Shown in pieces: positions 16,037 to 26,412 of a DNA stretch of 64,000 bases. This stretch comes from Tidjanibacter sp. (GTDB taxonomy: Bacteria > Bacteroidota > Bacteroidia > Bacteroidales > Rikenellaceae). Each line of letters begins with the position of its first letter. Position 1 is the first letter of the stretch. Made by a program: the position numbers and the translations under genes. Where the stretch lies: NCBI GenBank assembly GCA_017936605.1, contig JAGBFH010000009.1, positions 1-64,000 of the forward strand. The letters run 5' to 3'. The notes under the pieces were generated by a model. It worked only from the letters and a program-made list of their open reading frames with translations. It was not told the DNA's origin and searched no databases.

Positions 16037-18049
16037 ATGACACTTGAACAGTTCCAAGCAGATATAAGGGCGGGTATTCCCGAGGAGCTTCCCGCCCCCA
16101 AACCCTACGATACTACCGTAAACCACGCCCCCAAGCGTAAGGAGATTCTCACTCGCGAGGAGAAGGTGCTGGCCATAAAGAACGCGCTGCGCTACTTCCC
16201 CGAGAGGCACCACGCCACCCTGGCTCCCGAGTTTGCCGAGGAGCTCGAGAAGTATGGCCGCATCTATATGTACCGCCTGCGTCCCGACTATGAGATGTAT
16301 GCTCGCCCCATCGACGAGTACCCCGCACGCTCGCGTCAGGCAGCGGCTATGATGCTCATGATACAGAACAATTTAGACAAGGCTGTGGCACAGCATCCTC
16401 ACGAGCTTATCACCTATGGTGGTAACGGTGCGGTATTCCAGAACTGGGCTCAGTACCGACTGGCTATGAAATACCTCTCGGAGATGACAGACAATCAGAC
16501 CCTTGTGATGTACTCGGGTCACCCTATGGGCCTGTTCCCCTCGTCGCCCGAGGCTCCCAGAGCGGTGATTACCAACGGTATGGTCATCCCCAACTACTCC
16601 AAACCCGATGATTGGGAGAGGATGAACGCACTGGGCGTGTCGCAGTATGGCCAGATGACCGCCGGTAGCTGGATGTACATCGGTCCTCAGGGTATTGTTC
16701 ACGGCACCACCATCACCGTTCTGAACGCCGGTCGCCGCCGTATGAAGGCGGGCGCAAAGGACCTGGGCGGTATGTTGTTCGTGTCGGCGGGCCTTGGTGG
16801 TATGTCGGGCGCACAGCCCAAGGCGGGTAACATCGCGGGCGTTGTGAGCATCGTGGCAGAGATTAACCCCGCAGCCGTACAGAAACGCTACGAGCAGGGC
16901 TGGGTCGACGAGGTACACACCTCGCTCGACGAGCTGCTGGAGCGTGTAAGGAGGGCGCGTGAGAACAAGGAGGTTGTGTCACTGGCCTATCAGGGCAATA
17001 TCGTGGACCTCTGGGAGCGCCTTGCTGATGAGGGCGTTGAGGTGGACCTCGGTAGCGACCAGACCTCGCTCCACAATCCCTGGGCAGGTGGCTACTATCC
17101 CGTGGGCTACAGCTACGAGGAGAGCCGCGTGATGATGGCCGAGGAGCCCGCAAGGTTCAAGGAGGCCGTTCAGGAGTCGTTGCGTAGGCACGCTGCGGCC
17201 GTAAACCGTCTGGCCGAGCGAGGTATGTACTTCTTCGACTACGGCAACGCCTTCCTGCTGGAGGCCTCGAGGGCCGGTGCCGATGTGGTGCTGCCCAATG
17301 GTAAGTTCCGCTATCCCTCCTATGTTCAGGATATTATGGGTCCCTTGTTCTTCGACTACGGCTTTGGTCCCTTCCGCTGGGTATGTACCTCGGGCAAGGA
17401 GAGCGACCTGGACAAGAGCGACGAGATTGCTGCTCGCGTGCTGGAGGAGATTCGCTCGGAGGCTCCCGAGGAGATTTGCGGTCAGCTCGACGACAACATC
17501 CACTGGATTAAGGAGGCCAAGCGCAACCGCCTTGTGGTGGGCTCGTCGGCCCGTATTCTCTATGCCGATAGCGAGGGCCGCATTAAGATTGCAAGGGCCT
17601 TCAATGAGGCTATTGCAAGGGGTGAGATTTCGGCTCCCATCGTGCTCGGTCGTGACCACCACGATGTGTCGGGTACCGACTCGCCCTACCGCGAGACCAG
17701 CAACATCTACGACGGCTCGGCCTACACGGCAGATATGGCCGTGCAGAATGTTGTGGGCGACGGCTTTAGGGGCGCAACCTGGGTATCGCTCCACAATGGC
17801 GGCGGCGTAGGCTGGGGTGAGGTTATCAACGGTGGCTTCGGTATGGTCATCGACGGCTCCGAGGAGGCTCGCCGCAGGATTGACAATATGCTGCTGTGGG
17901 ATACCAACAACGGTATCGCTCGCCGTAGCTGGGCACGCAACGAGGGTGCAATGAGTGCCATCCGTCGCGAGATGGAGCGCACACCCGACCTGAAGGTGAC
18001 GCTGCCCAACCTGGCCGATGATGCCCTCATCGAGCAGTTCGTAAAATAG
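16037..18049 (+). CDS. hutU: Urocanate hydratase
   Basis: NAD-dependent urocanase, converting urocanate to imidazolonepropionate. At 670 aa it is the long form, compared with about 555 aa for the proteobacterial enzyme. Conserved blocks are QNWAQYRLAMKYL, MYSGHPMGLFP, TAGSWMYIGPQGIVHGTT and the catalytic-cysteine region FGPFRWVCTSG. A tail of GGGVGWGEVINGGFG follows. It sits between ftcD and the inserted pectinesterase gene (21-bp gap). Confidence 0.96.
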   Translation: MTLEQFQADIRAGIPEELPAPKPYDTTVNHAPKRKEILTREEKVLAIKNALRYFPERHHATLAPEFAEELEKYGRIYMYRLRPDYEMYARPIDEYPARSRQAAAMMLMIQNNLDKAVAQHPHELITYGGNGAVFQNWAQYRLAMKYLSEMTDNQTLVMYSGHPMGLFPSSPEAPRAVITNGMVIPNYSKPDDWERMNALGVSQYGQMTAGSWMYIGPQGIVHGTTITVLNAGRRRMKAGAKDLGGMLFVSAGLGGMSGAQPKAGNIAGVVSIVAEINPAAVQKRYEQGWVDEVHTSLDELLERVRRARENKEVVSLAYQGNIVDLWERLADEGVEVDLGSDQTSLHNPWAGGYYPVGYSYEESRVMMAEEPARFKEAVQESLRRHAAAVNRLAERGMYFFDYGNAFLLEASRAGADVVLPNGKFRYPSYVQDIMGPLFFDYGFGPFRWVCTSGKESDLDKSDEIAARVLEEIRSEAPEEICGQLDDNIHWIKEAKRNRLVVGSSARILYADSEGRIKIARAFNEAIARGEISAPIVLGRDHHDVSGTDSPYRETSNIYDGSAYTADMAVQNVVGDGFRGATWVSLHNGGGVGWGEVINGGFGMVIDGSEEARRRIDNMLLWDTNNGIARRSWARNEGAMSAIRREMERTPDLKVTLPNLADDALIEQFVK

Positions 18050-18070
18050 AACCTCATAAACACTAAACTC

Positions 18071-19429
18071 ATGAAAATAACGAAGATACTAACGCTCGTG
18101 TTGGCGGTCCTTGCGATGTGGAGCTGTGGCGAGAAGGAGCCCGAAGTGAAACCCAATCCCAACGAGGGTGGCAGGCTTGCCACCCCCGCAGGGGTGACGG
18201 TGGTAGAGGGAAGCCTCACGACAGACTCGGCAACGATTCTCTGGAACGAGGTCGAGGGAGCTGTGGGCTACAAGTACAAAGTGCTCCGCAGCGGTACGCT
18301 TGTGGCCTCCGAGGAGGTCGCCGCCAGAGAGGTGACCATCACGGGTCTGGAGAAGCAGACCGAGTATAGTTTTCAGGTGCAGGCTCTGGCCTCCGCAAAG
18401 GAGCAGAACTCGCTCTGGAGTACACTTCTGACCTTCACCACACGCCTTAGGGGTAGCTCCGAGTCGGGTCCCTCGGTTGTGGTGGCCAAGGATGGCTCGG
18501 GCGACTTCAAGACCATCGGTGAGGCTATCGCTACGATACCTTCGAGCAACCCCACACCCTACATTATCCACATCAAAGAGGGCACCTACAAGGAGAAACT
18601 GCTCATCAAAAGGGGGCTTGATAATGTGATACTTGTGGGAGATGGCAAGGATAAGACAATCTTGACCTATGACGACTGTCAGGGCACCTATAGTGGCGCG
18701 GATAGCTCGCTGCCCGAGGCCCAGCGCCGTAGCTACACCATCCGCATAGAGAGCCAGAGGGTGCAGATTCACGACCTTACGATTGAGAATACCCACCAGA
18801 ACACCAATCAGAGTGGCGATCAGGCTATGGCTGTGGAGGTTAAGTATGGCAGCGTGAGCTTCTTCGACTGCAACATCACAGGCTATCAGGACACCTTCCT
18901 CGGTCGTGACGACTCGGCCCGCGTCTACGCCAAGAACTGCTTGGTGGAGGGCAATGTGGACTTCATCTATGGCGCGAGCGTTATGCTCTTCGACCACTGC
19001 CAGATAAATGTCAACAGGGAGGGCGCGGCCATTACCGCCCCCTCGACCGCTGCTGCGGCCCCCTATGGCATCACCTTCCTCGACTGTGAGGTGACCTCCG
19101 ATGAGGTGGGCTTCAATGGCGCAAAGGTCAACAATATCTACCTCGGCAGGGCTTGGCACTATGGGGCCAAGAGTGTGTGGATTCGCTGCAAGATGCCCAA
19201 GACACTCCACGCCGACGGCTGGATGGCCAATATGAGCGACGATGTGGTGGAGGAGAAGAAGATTTTTGCCGAGTGGGGCTGCACCTACGCGGGTGCCGAT
19301 GCCTCGGCTCGCAAAAACGGAGGTAGGCTTCTTTCGGACCAGGAGGCCGCCACCTATACGGCCGAGAATATCTTTGCCGATGTGGACAACATTGCGGACT
19401 TCACGACCAAGTATAAAGTTGAATTTTAA
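18071..19429 (+). CDS. Pectin methylesterase-family lipoprotein with FN3 domain
   Basis: Surface or periplasmic lipoprotein of 452 aa. The lipobox ends at Cys19 (AMWSCG), a fibronectin type III domain spans about 38-126, and a pectinesterase (CE8) beta-helix spans about 135-445. CE8 active-site motifs are present: GYQDTF (Gln273, Asp274), VDFIYG (Asp297) and LGRAW (Arg360). The predicted reaction is demethylation of esterified homogalacturonan. It lies between hutU and hutH with gaps of 21 and 32 bp on the same strand, an unexpected place for a pectin enzyme. No susC/susD genes are nearby. Confidence 0.88.
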   Translation: MKITKILTLVLAVLAMWSCGEKEPEVKPNPNEGGRLATPAGVTVVEGSLTTDSATILWNEVEGAVGYKYKVLRSGTLVASEEVAAREVTITGLEKQTEYSFQVQALASAKEQNSLWSTLLTFTTRLRGSSESGPSVVVAKDGSGDFKTIGEAIATIPSSNPTPYIIHIKEGTYKEKLLIKRGLDNVILVGDGKDKTILTYDDCQGTYSGADSSLPEAQRRSYTIRIESQRVQIHDLTIENTHQNTNQSGDQAMAVEVKYGSVSFFDCNITGYQDTFLGRDDSARVYAKNCLVEGNVDFIYGASVMLFDHCQINVNREGAAITAPSTAAAAPYGITFLDCEVTSDEVGFNGAKVNNIYLGRAWHYGAKSVWIRCKMPKTLHADGWMANMSDDVVEEKKIFAEWGCTYAGADASARKNGGRLLSDQEAATYTAENIFADVDNIADFTTKYKVEF

Positions 19430-19461
19430 TGAATTAACCTAATAATAAAACTAACAATCAG

Positions 19462-20949
19462 ATGAAACAGCATATTATTTCCCGCGCCCACCTCACCCAT
19501 CAGGATGTCATCCGCGCCGTGAGGGAGAACTACACATTGAGCCTCTCGGAGGAGTCGAAGGCCGCCATCGCCAAGTGCCGCGAGTACCTCGACAGAAAGG
19601 CCGTAGAGAGCCCCACACCCATCTATGGTGTGACCACAGGCTTCGGCTCGCTCTGCAACATCTCCATCGCCAACGATGAACTCTCGGCTCTTCAGAAAAA
19701 CCTCGTTATGAGCCACTCGTGCGGCACGGGCGACAGGGTCCCCACCGAGATTGTCCGCATTATGATTATGCTCAAGGTGCAGTCGCTTTCCTACGGCCAT
19801 TCGGGCGTGCAGGTGGCTACCGTTGAGCGACTTATAGATATGTTCAACCACCACTACAGCCCCGTAGTCTACCAGCAGGGCTCGCTCGGCGCCTCGGGCG
19901 ACCTGGCACCTCTGGCACACCTCTCGCTCCCAATTCTGGGTCTTGGTGAGGTGGAGACCGCCGAGGGTGAGATTATCTCGGGCGAGGAGATGAACCGCAG
20001 GGAGGGCTGGGAGCCCCTGACGCTCCAGTCCAAGGAGGGCTTGGCGCTGCTGAATGGCACCCAGTTTATGGCCTCCTATGGTGTGTGGTCGCTCGATAAG
20101 GCCGAGAGGCTGTCGGATCTGGCCGACCAGATTGGCGCAATGTCGCTGGAGGCTTTCGACGGCAGGATTGACCCCTTTGCCGACAATGTACATCAGGTAA
20201 GGCCCCACAATGGTCAGATTGTGACTGCCGCACGCTTCAGGGAGCTTCTGGAGGGTAGCGAGCTGATTGCTCAGCCCAAGAAGCATGTTCAAGACCCATA
20301 CTCGTTCCGCTGTATCCCCCAGGTACACGGCGCATCGAAGGATGCTATTGCCTATGTGGCAAGCGTCATCGAGACCGAGATTAACTCCGCGACCGACAAC
20401 CCAACCGTCTTCCCCGATGAGGATGTGGTTGTTTCGGCAGGTAACTTCCACGGTCAGCCTTTGGCACTTGTGCTCGACTATCTGGCTATCGCTATGGCCG
20501 AGCTGGGCAACATCTCCGAGCGCAGGACCTATAAACTCATCTCGGCACAGAGGGGCCTGCCCAGCTTCTTGGTGGCCAAGCCCGGTCTGAATAGTGGCTT
20601 TATGATTCCCCAGTATACGGCCGCCTCGATTGTGAGTCAGACCAAAGGTCTGTGTATGCCCGCATCGGTGGACTCGATTCCCTCGTCGCAGGGTCAGGAG
20701 GACCACGTAAGTATGGGCTCCAATGCCGCCACCAAGTCGGCACGCGTGGCCGATAATGTGGAGAGGGTGCTGGCCATCGAGCTGCTCAACGCCGCACAGG
20801 CGCTCGAGTTCCGCCGCCCCTTGCGCTCGAGTGAGCCCATCGAGAAACTCTTTGCCGACTTCAGGGCTGTGGTTCCCTTTGTGGATACCGATGTGGTTAT
20901 GTACCCCCTGATTGCCAAGGCTGTAGAGTTCCTTCAGAACAGAAAATAG
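19462..20949 (+). CDS. hutH: Histidine ammonia-lyase
   Basis: First step of histidine catabolism, deaminating L-histidine to trans-urocanate. The protein has 495 aa, typical of the family. The Ala144-Ser145-Gly146 triad in GSLGASGDLAPLAH forms the MIO electrophile. The ATDNPTVF-type segment appears as SATDNPTVFPDED, and QEDHVSMG is also conserved. hutI begins 9 bp after its stop. The gene order is the reverse of the pathway order, with HutH encoded after ftcD and hutU. Confidence 0.97.
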   Translation: MKQHIISRAHLTHQDVIRAVRENYTLSLSEESKAAIAKCREYLDRKAVESPTPIYGVTTGFGSLCNISIANDELSALQKNLVMSHSCGTGDRVPTEIVRIMIMLKVQSLSYGHSGVQVATVERLIDMFNHHYSPVVYQQGSLGASGDLAPLAHLSLPILGLGEVETAEGEIISGEEMNRREGWEPLTLQSKEGLALLNGTQFMASYGVWSLDKAERLSDLADQIGAMSLEAFDGRIDPFADNVHQVRPHNGQIVTAARFRELLEGSELIAQPKKHVQDPYSFRCIPQVHGASKDAIAYVASVIETEINSATDNPTVFPDEDVVVSAGNFHGQPLALVLDYLAIAMAELGNISERRTYKLISAQRGLPSFLVAKPGLNSGFMIPQYTAASIVSQTKGLCMPASVDSIPSSQGQEDHVSMGSNAATKSARVADNVERVLAIELLNAAQALEFRRPLRSSEPIEKLFADFRAVVPFVDTDVVMYPLIAKAVEFLQNRK

Positions 20950-20958
20950 AGAAACGCT

Positions 20959-22199
20959 ATGCGACTACTGATAAAAAATATTGGCATACTTGCCGGCATC
21001 CTTCCCGCCGATGTTAGGCGCTTGGAGGGTGCGGCGATGGGCTCGGCAGAGAGCATCAACGGCGCATTCCTTGTGGCCGAAGAGGGTATTATTACTCGCT
21101 TCGGACGGATGGAGGATATGGGCGAGGTGGAGGCCGACGAAGTGGTGGATGCAGAGGGTAGGGTGGTATTCCCCGCCTTCTGCGACTCCCACTCCCACAT
21201 TGTCTATGCAGGCTCGCGCGAGGGCGAGTTCCGCGATAAGATTGCGGGTATGACCTACGAGGAGGTCGCCGCACGAGGCGGTGGTATTCTCAACTCGGCC
21301 GACAGGCTTGCCGAGGCGAGCGAGGAGGAGCTCTTCGAGGCCGCCAAGCGTAGGGCTTGGAGGATGATTCGCTCGGGAGCGGCCACACTGGAGGTCAAGA
21401 GCGGCTATGGACTTACGACCGAGAGCGAGCTGAAGATGCTCCGCGTGGTAAGGCGCCTCAAGGAGGAGTTGCCCGCCACCATCAAGGCCACATTCCTCGG
21501 TGCTCACGCTGTGGGCAGAGCCTTCAAGGGGCGCCAGAGCGACTATGTGGAGTATGTCTGCCAGGAGATGATTCCCGCCGCCGCCGAGCAGGGCGTGGCA
21601 GAGTTTGTGGATGTCTTCTGCGACCGCGGATTCTTCACCCCCGAGGAGACCGCCAAGATTCTCGAGTGTGGCAAACGCTATGGCCTCAGGCCCAAGATTC
21701 ACGCCAATGAGCTCGCCTCGAGTGGCGGTGTGCAGGTGGGCATTGAGTATGGCGCACTCTCGGTGGACCACCTCGAGGAGGCCAATGAGCAGGATGTGCA
21801 GGATTTGAAGCACTCCTCGACCATACCTACCGTGCTGCCCGGTGCATCGTTCTTCTCTAATCTTCCCTTTGCCCCCGCAAGGAGGATGATAGATGAGGGC
21901 CTGGCTGTGGCTGTGGCGAGCGACTGCAACCCGGGCTCGTCGCCCTCGGGCAATATGATGTTCCTCTGGAGCCTCGCCTGCATAAAGATGCGCCTGACGC
22001 CCGAAGAGGCCCTCTCGGCACTCACCATCAATGGTGCAGCAGCCCTCGGACTCTCGGCCGATAGGGGCGCAATATCGGTGGGCCGCAGAGCCGATCTTGT
22101 AGTGTCTAAACCTGTGCCATCGTTGGCCTATCTGCCCTATAGCTTCGGCGAGGAGCTGGTGGAGCAGACTATCATCGGTGGACGAAAAGTTGATATGAG

Positions 22200-22203
<4 letters not shown>
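20959..22203 (+). CDS. hutI: Imidazolonepropionase
   Basis: Metal-dependent amidohydrolase of 414 aa that opens imidazolonepropionate to formiminoglutamate, the substrate of FtcD. The metal ligands are His78 and His80 in FCDSHSHIVYAG, then KIHANELASSGG, the His in VDHLEE and the Asp in ASDCNPGSSP. The stop codon overlaps the start of the next lipoprotein gene in ATGA (22200-22203), so the two are translationally coupled. Confidence 0.96.
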
Positions 22204-23696
<1,493 letters not shown>

Positions 23697-23714
23697 TTAT
23701 AAAGGTACAGAACT

Positions 23715-24860
23715 ATGAACAATTTTGTATTCCAAAACCCCACCAAACTCATCTTCGGTAGGGGTGAGATAGCAAAGCTCTCACAGGAACTCCCCAAGGA
23801 TAAGAAGATTATGGTCACCTTTGGTGGCGGTAGTGTCAAGCGTAACGGTGTCTACGACCAGGTGGTGGCAGCCCTCGAGGGCTTCGACTTCGTGGAGTTC
23901 TGGGGCATTGAGCCCAACCCCAAGGTGGAAACCCTGCGCAAGGCCGTTGAGCAGTGCAAGAGAGAGGGCGTGGAGTTTCTGCTTGCTGTAGGAGGCGGTA
24001 GCACCCTTGATGGTACCAAACTCATAGCCGCCGCAGCCGTTGTGGATTGCGACGCGTGGGAGTTGGTGAGAAACCCCAAACTCTACGCCGGCACACTCCC
24101 CTTTGCGAGCGTTATGACCCTGCCCGCTACGGGTAGCGAGATGAACCGTGGCGCGGTGATTTCCAATCTATCTACGGGCGAAAAGTACTCCTTCTACAAC
24201 ACCTTCCCCCTCTTCTCCATCCTCGACCCCGAGGCGACCTTCACCCTGCCCCCATTCCAGGTGGCGTGCGGACTGGCCGACACCTTTGTGCACATTATGG
24301 AGCAGTACCTCACCGTTACCGAGTGCTCGCCTCTGATTGACCGCTGGGCAGAGGGCGTGGTGCAGACCGTTGTGGAGGTGGCACCCAAGGTGAGAGCCAA
24401 TCAGCACGACTACGACGCGATGGCCACCTATATGCTCTCGGCCACTATGGGTCTGAACGGCTTTGTGGCTATGGGCGTGCCCCAGGATTGGGCTACGCAT
24501 ATGATTGGCCACGAGATTACCGCCCTGACGGGCACCACCCACGGCCAGACACTCGTCATTGTGCTGCCCGGCGTGATGAATGTTATGAGGGAGCAGAAGG
24601 GAGATAAAATCGTGCAGTTCGGTGAGCGCGTATGGGGGGTGCGTGAGGGCTCCAAGGATGAGCGCATAGACCGCACCATTGAGGCCACAGAGCAGTTCTT
24701 CCGCTCGCTCGGCCTCGCAACCCGACTCTCGGAACTCTCGATAGGTGAGGATGTTGTGACCGAGATTGTCCGACGCTTCCGCGAGCGTGGCACCCTGCTC
24801 GGCGAGAACAAAAACATCGACTATCGACTGGTTGAAACAATACTTCGCCAGCGTATGTAA
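23715..24860 (+). CDS. Iron-containing alcohol dehydrogenase (YqhD/butanol dehydrogenase type)
   Basis: Group III metal-dependent alcohol dehydrogenase of 381 aa that reduces aldehydes with NAD(P)H. The nucleotide site is TFGGGSVKRNGVYD with AVGGGSTLDGTK. Metal-ligand candidates are in GLADTFVHIMEQY, in THMIGHEIT and in TTHGQTLVIV. It is the last gene of the hut-led operon, 18 bp after the BspA lipoprotein, and ends 40 bp before copy 3 of the branched element. A role with histidine degradation is not obvious, and the physiological aldehyde is unknown. Confidence 0.92.
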   Translation: MNNFVFQNPTKLIFGRGEIAKLSQELPKDKKIMVTFGGGSVKRNGVYDQVVAALEGFDFVEFWGIEPNPKVETLRKAVEQCKREGVEFLLAVGGGSTLDGTKLIAAAAVVDCDAWELVRNPKLYAGTLPFASVMTLPATGSEMNRGAVISNLSTGEKYSFYNTFPLFSILDPEATFTLPPFQVACGLADTFVHIMEQYLTVTECSPLIDRWAEGVVQTVVEVAPKVRANQHDYDAMATYMLSATMGLNGFVAMGVPQDWATHMIGHEITALTGTTHGQTLVIVLPGVMNVMREQKGDKIVQFGERVWGVREGSKDERIDRTIEATEQFFRSLGLATRLSELSIGEDVVTEIVRRFRERGTLLGENKNIDYRLVETILRQRM

Positions 24861-24900
24861 CAGCCTGCGAGCACCACCTCGCCACGAACATAACTCACCT

Positions 24901-25022
24901 CGAGCGCATCTCGCGGGTGAATTTTGCACCAACCTTCAGATAGCGGGCTCCTCACTTACCTCAAGTAAGCTGCGGGCCCGCTACTTTGTTTGGCACAAAA
25001 TTCCCCTCGCGAGATGCGCTCG
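24901..25022 (+). repeat. Branched palindromic element, copy 3 (most perfect)
   Basis: The outer stem of 15 bp is perfect (24901-24915 with 25008-25022). The middle stem is GAATTTTG with CAAAATTC, and the inner stem AGCGGGC with GCCCGCT. The terminal hairpin is CTTAC/GTAAG. Relative to copies 1 and 2, both partners of several pairs changed together, which supports real secondary structure. Confidence 0.88.
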
Positions 25023-25039
25023 ATAATGTCTACCGTCTA

Positions 25040-25195
25040 CCAACAAAAGGGCCAAAAGGGCCTATAGGTCCCATAGGTCCCATAGGTCCCATAGGTCCCA
25101 TAGGTCCCATAGGTCTTACAAGCCCTTAGGGTCATTAAGGACTTTAGGAAATATCCCAAACTTTCTTCCAATAATTGTCAATTGTCAATTTTCCA
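25040..25195. repeat. Nonamer and heptamer arrays
   Basis: Six consecutive TAGGTCCCA units lie around 25068-25121, followed by TTAAGGAC units. Heptamers of the ATTGTCA type lie around 25172-25205. Confidence 0.85.
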
Positions 25196-25205
25196 TTGTC
25201 AATTT

Positions 25206-25525
25206 TTTCCCCTTTCAGCCCTTTCTGCTTTGACCACGCTATGCGTGCTCTAAAATGCTCCTGCTCGGCAAAGCGTGCAAGCACCCTCTGCTCTTGTTTA
25301 CTCGCATTTGGCAACTCTCAATTCATTAAATCCCCCTCAAGTTGGGTGATGGTATTTTCACTATCGCAAAATGGTGCGAATTGCGCCCACGATATGAGTG
25401 TTTTATTTGGCGAAAAATTGCACATACGCCATCCTAATAACTAAGTTTTGGGCGGCAATGTACTACTTCATTCGCACAATGGGCAGCCACCTAACTTATT
25501 GATGGTGAAAAAAGTGACATTTTTA
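25206..25525. other. Intergenic region without a recognised gene
   Basis: About 320 bp upstream of the capsule promoter. It contains a CGCTATGCGTGCTC segment near 25239 that may be a remnant arm of the branched element. I see no credible ORF or RNA gene. Confidence 0.5.
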
Positions 25526-25557
25526 TTGTGGAAAACAAAAATAGTTTTGTACCTTTG
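25526..25557 (+). promoter_or_regulatory. Promoter of the capsule locus
   Basis: TTG at 25526-25528, a 21-bp spacer and TACCTTTG at 25550-25557. It is the only convincing promoter found ahead of the 29-gene polysaccharide locus. Flanking inverted repeats of the kind used for invertible capsule promoters were not seen. Confidence 0.8.
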
Positions 25558-25759
25558 TAACGATTGTATGCCTGTGAAACTGTCTTTTGATAGGCAAACT
25601 TAAAGTTGGTTTTACCCCCCCCCCATTGGCGGGATAACTAATTGAAAATCATTGTGTTATGTGGTTTTCAATGTCCCCGAGGTATATCCAAAAGTGACCT
25701 ATGCAAGGTCCTCAAAGCCCCGAAAGGGGAAGTAAAATCAGCCTATTTTACCACCGCAG
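25558..25759 (+). promoter_or_regulatory. Structured leader of the capsule transcript with C10 tract
   Basis: A leader of about 195 nt precedes the UpxY-type gene. It contains a run of ten C (25615-25624), then hairpin ATTGAAAA/TTTTCAAT flanked by GGG and CCC (about 25630-25676). Hairpin GACCT/AGGTC follows at 25696-25710, then CCCC-GAAA-GGGG (25718-25729). UpxY proteins of Bacteroides fragilis act on their own capsule leaders to prevent premature termination. This leader is the likely target, by inference. Confidence 0.65.
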
Positions 25760-26359
25760 ATGGAGCAAAATTCTCCCCACACAACACTACGTGTTGAGCC
25801 CCAAGAGAAAAATGACCAAAAAAAATCCCCCTCCCAGGGAGCCGAGTGGTATGTCTTGAGGGTGACCTATCAGAGGGAGCTTGTGGCACATCGACTGCTG
25901 GGCGAAATGGGTATCCTCTCGTTCGTTCCCACCGAGCGCGTAAGGCGCCGAAAAGTGGGCGGTGGACACTACTTCCGAGAGGTGGCAAAATTGCACAACT
26001 ACATCTTCATTCACACCACCCTCGACGAGCTGCAACAAATCAAGGAGAACACCCTCCCCTACCTGCGCTACATAATGGGCAAGGACGATGAGGGCCGCCC
26101 CATAAAGCAGTTTGTGCCCCAGAAACAGATGGAGGACTTTATGGCTATTTGCCAGAGTGAGGGGGCCAAGATGCTCGACGAGAACTTCGGGCTCAAGGAG
26201 GGCGACAGGGTGAGAATCCTTGTGGGGCCACTCAAGGATGTCGAAGGCGTCTACATCCGCACATCCGCCCGCCACGAGAAGCGAGTGGTGGTCCGCATCG
26301 AGGGCGTTGCTGCCGTGGCCACTGCTGCCCTGCCTGCCGCAGATGTAGAGAAAATCTAA
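25760..26359 (+). CDS. UpxY-type NusG-like transcription antiterminator
   Basis: NusG N-terminal-domain protein of 199 aa, the specialised paralogue that opens Bacteroidales capsule loci. It is expected to bind RNA polymerase and let it read through the long operon. The NGN domain begins at WYVLRVTYQRELVAHRLL (residues about 30-47) and continues with FVPTERVRRRK and KLHNYIFIHTT. The C-terminal part, EGDRVRILVGPLKDVEGVYI, matches a KOW domain. About 28 polar residues precede the domain. No upxZ-like inhibitor gene follows, unlike the B. fragilis arrangement. Confidence 0.88.
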   Translation: MEQNSPHTTLRVEPQEKNDQKKSPSQGAEWYVLRVTYQRELVAHRLLGEMGILSFVPTERVRRRKVGGGHYFREVAKLHNYIFIHTTLDELQQIKENTLPYLRYIMGKDDEGRPIKQFVPQKQMEDFMAICQSEGAKMLDENFGLKEGDRVRILVGPLKDVEGVYIRTSARHEKRVVVRIEGVAAVATAALPAADVEKI

Positions 26360-26412
26360 ATCCAACCACACAACACACAACTGCCCCGACGACTCAGTGG
26401 GAGGGGGCAGTG

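Noticed and set aside
24901..25022. Terminal inverted repeats of an insertion sequence
   Set aside because: The enclosed DNA is only about 90 bp, has no transposase ORF, and is itself base-paired. No target-site duplication is evident.
25060..25130. Possible CRISPR array (regular TAGGTCCCA units)
   Set aside because: The unit is 9 bp with no unique spacers, and no cas genes are in the window.
25206..25525. Invertible promoter region for the capsule locus
   Set aside because: I looked for flanking inverted repeats around the TACCTTTG promoter and found none of useful length. No invertase gene is present in the window.
26360..26412. upxZ-like inhibitor gene after the antiterminator
   Set aside because: Only about 50 bp separates the antiterminator gene from the dehydratase gene, too short for upxZ.
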